A DNA stretch of 64,000 nt from Burkholderia sp. Nafp2/4-1b (GTDB lineage Bacteria; Pseudomonadota; Gammaproteobacteria; Burkholderiales; Burkholderiaceae): NCBI RefSeq assembly GCF_003635165.1, contig NZ_ML058624.1, positions 1 through 64,000 of the forward strand, given 5' to 3'. Both the position numbers and the translations under genes were made by a program. Position 1 is the stretch's first letter. Each line of letters begins with the position of its first letter. Below the pieces are notes generated by a model that saw only the letters and a program-made list of their open reading frames with translations, was not told the origin of the DNA and did no database searches. This document shows, piece by piece, positions 60,919 to 64,000 of the stretch.

Positions 60919-61538
60919 GCCGTGGCCCCTCCTGCCGCTTCGTACCACGCGATGAGAGAGTCGACGCTGTTCGTGTGCTGGCCGTAGGTCCAGCCCGGCA
61001 GTGACGCCCACACGGGCGCGCAACGCGCGATCGCGGATTGAATGTTGCCGGCGTCGATATCGGCCAACGCGCCCTTGTTCGCGATCAGCTGCAGCGCCAT
61101 CGCGTCTTGCGTGGCCGGCGAAAAATCGGTCAGGCCCGTCTGTCGCGACAACGTGAGGAATGTCGGATAGTTGATCTGGTATCGCCCCGCTGCCGTGCTG
61201 TTCAGTGCTCGGTTGAGGATGCGCGGGTGCGCGCTGTAGTCAGCGAACGTCAGCGGGTTCGCCGCCGTTGCGCCGACCAGCACGTTATAGCCGTTTTCCG
61301 TCACCGCGAGCAGCGCCGCGCCGATTTCGCTGTCGGCAATCATGTCGAGGAACGCTTGCCGGTTTTGGTTCGGGTCACCGGTCGGCCCGTAGCTGGTCGT
61401 CATATCGAGTAAATCCCCCGAAGTCATGCCAAGCACATCGCCCGGCGTAAAGCTCGCGTTGTCCTGCTCGGTTTGGCTCGTCGCCGCGAACAGCACGGCG
61501 GCACCGGCCGCGAGCAGCAGGAAAGGCGCGGCACTCAT
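60915..61538 (-). CDS. lambda-R-type endolysin (GH104 transglycosylase) with N-terminal membrane anchor
   Basis: A 207-residue protein. Residues 58-205 align with phage lambda R: NRQAFLDMIADSEIG (catalytic Glu71, corresponding to R Glu19), FADYSAHPRIL, STAAGRYQI, DFSPATQDAMALQLI, ALADIDAGNIQSAIARC and ASLPGWTYGQ. The R protein is soluble, but here residues 4-20 (APFLLLAAGAAVLFAAT) form a membrane or signal-anchor helix followed by a ~35-residue linker. It cuts peptidoglycan without a water molecule. Coding starts 2 nt after the spike gene. Confidence 0.88.
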   Translation of the reverse strand: MSAAPFLLLAAGAAVLFAATSQTEQDNASFTPGDVLGMTSGDLLDMTTSYGPTGDPNQNRQAFLDMIADSEIGAALLAVTENGYNVLVGATAANPLTFADYSAHPRILNRALNSTAAGRYQINYPTFLTLSRQTGLTDFSPATQDAMALQLIANKGALADIDAGNIQSAIARCAPVWASLPGWTYGQHTNSVDSLIAWYEAAGGATA

Positions 61539-61540
61539 CG

Positions 61541-63052
61541 TTACGCGCTTTCAACCGCGTTGATCACGTTGCCGGCGATCATCGCGTGGCCGAGCAGGTT
61601 CTCGTGCAGGCCATCGTTCAGATAGGCCGTCGTATCCATGCCCCGGAAAATCGTATGGTTGTCGATCACGTCGAGCGACTGCTCGAGCGCGACGCGGTGC
61701 ACGACGTTGCGCACGTACTGCGAGTCGAACGCATACGTCGGCGGCGATTCGAGCGCGGCCGGCGACGGGTTCATCAGGATCACCGAAGCCGTCGGAGTGA
61801 ACATCGCGAGCAGGTTCAACAGGTTCCGCTTGAAATTGTTCGTGCAGTTCGGCTGGTTGTTGCCGCTCGCGGCGATCCGGTCGTTCGTGCCCATCTGCAG
61901 CATCACGTAGTTCACGTCCGGCGTCATGATCGACGGTCCATAGGCGCCAAACATGCGCTGCAGATACGTCAGACTGGTTGCGCCAATGATTCCTTGGTTG
62001 ACGATCGTGCAGGTTTTCTGGATCTGGATCGCGGACATGCGCAGCGTGCAGACGCCGCTAGCGCCGGACGGGTATTCGACCTTGATCATGATCGTCGCGT
62101 TACGCACGTAGGCGAACGTGTGCGTGCGCGTGACGTTCGCCTGCAGCGATCCCGTATCGGACGAGAAAACGCCCTGGCTCGTGCCGTTCACGAACACCTC
62201 GTAGTTTGCCGACTGCCCCGGCACCGAGTTGTAGACCATCGTGAACGACGTGCCCGTGAACGGGAACGTCCAACTTCCCGTCGAATTGATATCGGCAACC
62301 GCGATGTTGTGGCGCTCTCCCAACAGCGTGCCGCTATCAGCTTGCTCCGTGCTGCTGGCCGAGCCGACGAGCGTCACTGCCGAGAACGGGGGCAGGTTCG
62401 TGTAGAGCGTTTCCGTGCGCGTGAACGTCGCGGTTGATTGGCCGCTCGGAGACGTGCTCCAGTTCGACAGGACCGGCGCCGCGTTGTCGAAATACCGCTC
62501 TCCGACGTAGCGCTTGAACTCGTTCGCCCACGACGGCGACGTGTACATGTCGCGCGGATCGGCAGGCGTGCCGTTGCGCGACAGCGAAATGATCGAGGCG
62601 TTTTCGGTCAGGCCCGCGCCCCACGTTTTCGAGTCGCCCGCTTGGATGATCGTCGTCTGCTGCTCGAGCGGGTTGAGCAGCGATTCGTGCAGCGCGCGCA
62701 TCTGGCCGCCGAACGCCTTGAACTTGGCTTTCGACGTGTTGAAGCTGCGGAAGCTGGCCGCCTGCTGGCGCGCACCGGACACGAGAAATACGCCGTTCTG
62801 GTAAGCGTTTTTGGTCGGCACCGCATTGACGACGTAGGTCAGCCCGGCCAAGTCTACGACGCGTCCGACGTTCTCGGCTTCGAACGCAGTGAACGCCGCG
62901 GTGTCGTTCGTTACGCCGTCGCCTTTCGCGCCCTTGTCGCCCGGCGTCGGCCGCTCGCGGCCCTTATCTTGCTCCGTGCGCGCCACATTGTTGGCGCCCG
63001 CCGGCGTGTATGCGACCGCGCTCGCGACCAGCTTTCGAACCATCCCCGTCAT
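61541..63052 (-). CDS. phage spike/fibre with SGNH (GDSL) hydrolase domain
   Basis: A 503-residue protein. The N-terminus has a short Gly-X-Y stretch and KGDGVTNDTAAF (43-54), the start motif of tailspike-like proteins. An SGNH hydrolase follows: block I QAGDSKTWG with Ser141, block III LQMGTNDR, and block V DGLHEN with Asp480/His483. Such domains deacetylate or cleave surface polysaccharide. The middle (about 195-340) is Ser/Thr-rich and likely beta-structured. ATG overlaps the upstream stop (ATGA at 63049-63052). Confidence 0.82.
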   Translation of the reverse strand: MTGMVRKLVASAVAYTPAGANNVARTEQDKGRERPTPGDKGAKGDGVTNDTAAFTAFEAENVGRVVDLAGLTYVVNAVPTKNAYQNGVFLVSGARQQAASFRSFNTSKAKFKAFGGQMRALHESLLNPLEQQTTIIQAGDSKTWGAGLTENASIISLSRNGTPADPRDMYTSPSWANEFKRYVGERYFDNAAPVLSNWSTSPSGQSTATFTRTETLYTNLPPFSAVTLVGSASSTEQADSGTLLGERHNIAVADINSTGSWTFPFTGTSFTMVYNSVPGQSANYEVFVNGTSQGVFSSDTGSLQANVTRTHTFAYVRNATIMIKVEYPSGASGVCTLRMSAIQIQKTCTIVNQGIIGATSLTYLQRMFGAYGPSIMTPDVNYVMLQMGTNDRIAASGNNQPNCTNNFKRNLLNLLAMFTPTASVILMNPSPAALESPPTYAFDSQYVRNVVHRVALEQSLDVIDNHTIFRGMDTTAYLNDGLHENLLGHAMIAGNVINAVESA

Positions 63053-63783
63053 GCCATCACCTGTACGTTAATCGTCGTGCCGGCGTCGCTGGTGCCATAC
63101 CACGCGGCCGGTGCGCCGTCATTATCGTGCCAAACGTCGCCCGGATTCAGGGAAATGACGGCGTTGGTCGGCGTCACGCCAGCCCCACCGATATACGCGA
63201 TGCCGGTGCCGGCGTTCTTGAACGCGACGCGGCGACGGCCGGCCGATGCGGCCAGCAATGACACCTGATTCGGCGCTGCGCCGTTGAATGCCGGCGCGGC
63301 GACGGGCGCGTTCTCCGTAATCGTGCCGCCCTGCGTGATACCGACGTTCGTCGCGGTCAGCGTCGCGCCCGTCACCGCGACGGTGCCTTGCACCTTGACG
63401 TTGACTTCCTGTCCGACCGGCGCGGACACCTGAAACGGTGCGCCCGGCTCGCTGACGATCGCGACCGGGACCGGGTTCGCGTTCGTGTTGGTGACGTTCG
63501 TGCCGACCTGCGTCAGCTGCACGTCGATATCGCCGTTGGTCACGATGAACTGCACGTTCGCATCGGCCGTCGTCGTGATGTCGACCTGGACGTAGCCATT
63601 CGTCGGCACGAGCTTTACGCCCGAGCCGACGCCGATCACGGTGTCTCGGTTGCCGTTCGCGTCGGTCAGCGTGACGGTCAGGGTCGAACCAGTGTCGCAT
63701 CCCTGCACGTAGAACGCCCGGCCGCCGATGGCCGCGCTGTAGCCGGTGCTGTTCGCCTTGATCAGCTGTTTGATGGTCTGCAT
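63049..63783 (-). CDS. phage structural-looking protein, function unknown
   Basis: A 244-residue protein rich in Val, Thr, Gly and Asn, with beta-strand-like repeats (VQFIVTNGDIDVQLTQVGTN, VTGATLTATNVGITQGGTI) and no cysteine cluster or TM helix. This composition is typical of virion spike or capsid-associated proteins. AAGGAGGT lies just before its ATG, and the ATG shares one base with the previous stop (TGATG at 63781-63785). Confidence 0.7.
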   Translation of the reverse strand: MQTIKQLIKANSTGYSAAIGGRAFYVQGCDTGSTLTVTLTDANGNRDTVIGVGSGVKLVPTNGYVQVDITTTADANVQFIVTNGDIDVQLTQVGTNVTNTNANPVPVAIVSEPGAPFQVSAPVGQEVNVKVQGTVAVTGATLTATNVGITQGGTITENAPVAAPAFNGAAPNQVSLLAASAGRRRVAFKNAGTGIAYIGGAGVTPTNAVISLNPGDVWHDNDGAPAAWYGTSDAGTTINVQVMA

Positions 63784-64000
63784 CAGACCTCCTTCGCGAT
63801 CAGCGGCATGGACACGGCGAGGCCGACAACGATCAGCGCGCCGATCATCAGCGTGCGCACGTTGCTGGTTTTCGTGTCCTGATACGCGGCCGTAATGCTG
63901 CTGTTCGCGTCGCCGTACGCACTCGCGACTTGCGCGCTCGCATCCTTGGCGGCCTGAATCGCTGCCTGCGCCGCGTCGGCGTACGCCTTCTGCGTGTTTG
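63783..64000 (-). CDS. phage membrane protein, C-terminal part
   Basis: A frame open to the window edge. The visible 71 residues are an Ala/Asn/Gln-rich helical or coiled part (AQAAIQAAKDASAQVASAYG) and a TM helix (RTLMIGALIVVGLAVSMPLI) ending in AKEV. Its last codons provide the AAGGAGGT ribosome site of the next gene. Start lies beyond 64000; no homologue recognised. Confidence 0.65.
   Translation of the reverse strand, partial: NTQKAYADAAQAAIQAAKDASAQVASAYGDANSSITAAYQDTKTSNVRTLMIGALIVVGLAVSMPLIAKEV

Overview
The window is high-GC (mid-60s percent) chromosomal DNA from a betaproteobacterium, almost certainly Burkholderia and probably the B. cepacia complex. This rests on the PHB genes (phaA tail, phaB, phaR), a 2-ketogluconate operon, a NodT-type RND efflux operon, and the codon use. 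No rRNA, tRNA, CRISPR array or insertion sequence was recognised. The first ~58.4 kb is ordinary chromosome; the last ~5.4 kb is a prophage-like element that runs off the right edge.

Layout. 1-1.6 kb: PHB synthesis and its regulator. 1.9-7.7 kb: rimO, a PfkB kinase, a secreted protein, metC, and serB convergent to metC across a bidirectional terminator. 7.8-9.9 kb: a LysR regulator divergent from a quinone-oxidoreductase-like enzyme, with a strong palindrome between them. 10-11.4 kb: two exported proteins, one resembling the lysozyme inhibitor PliI. 11.4-17.1 kb: FetAB-type ABC exporter, AsmA-like protein, ABC-F ATPase YbiT. 17.3-23.4 kb: alcohol and aldehyde dehydrogenases, an Lrp regulator, a nitronate monooxygenase, ompW behind an FNR/ANR box, and a DUF1289 protein. 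23.7-27.8 kb: polyamine uptake operon potFGHI. 27.9-32.6 kb: sulfide/sulfane-sulfur oxidation cluster (persulfide dioxygenase-like MBL protein, SQR, TauE exporter) divergent from a FisR-like sigma-54 activator with a conserved cysteine triad. 32.7-40.5 kb: a TipAS-type MerR regulator and an RND efflux operon with a divergent TetR regulator. 40.6-44.6 kb: ClcA, YeiH and a LysR regulator. 44.7-50.3 kb: kguEKTD and a PtxS-like LacI repressor, with a perfect 18-bp operator in front of kguE. 50.3-58.4 kb: a YhfC protein, small conserved proteins, a Spy/CpxP-like protein, an Lrp regulator and a lysine/saccharopine-type dehydrogenase, an orphan cydX coupled to a P-loop kinase, corA, a YciI protein and a YbaK-type deacylase.

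Right end. An AT-rich stretch holds a dif-like sequence (58575-58602), a 13-bp palindrome and two small rightward genes. These meet, across a bidirectional terminator, a compact leftward operon: a partial membrane protein, a structural-looking protein, an SGNH-hydrolase spike, a lambda-R-type endolysin with an added membrane anchor, two single-TM proteins, a 3-TM holin, a TM/coiled-coil protein and a 21-residue basic peptide. Most junctions are 1- or 4-nt overlaps. The density of single-TM proteins, with no tail gene in view, makes a membrane-containing tailless phage a hypothesis worth testing. The capsid, packaging and integration genes would lie beyond position 64000.
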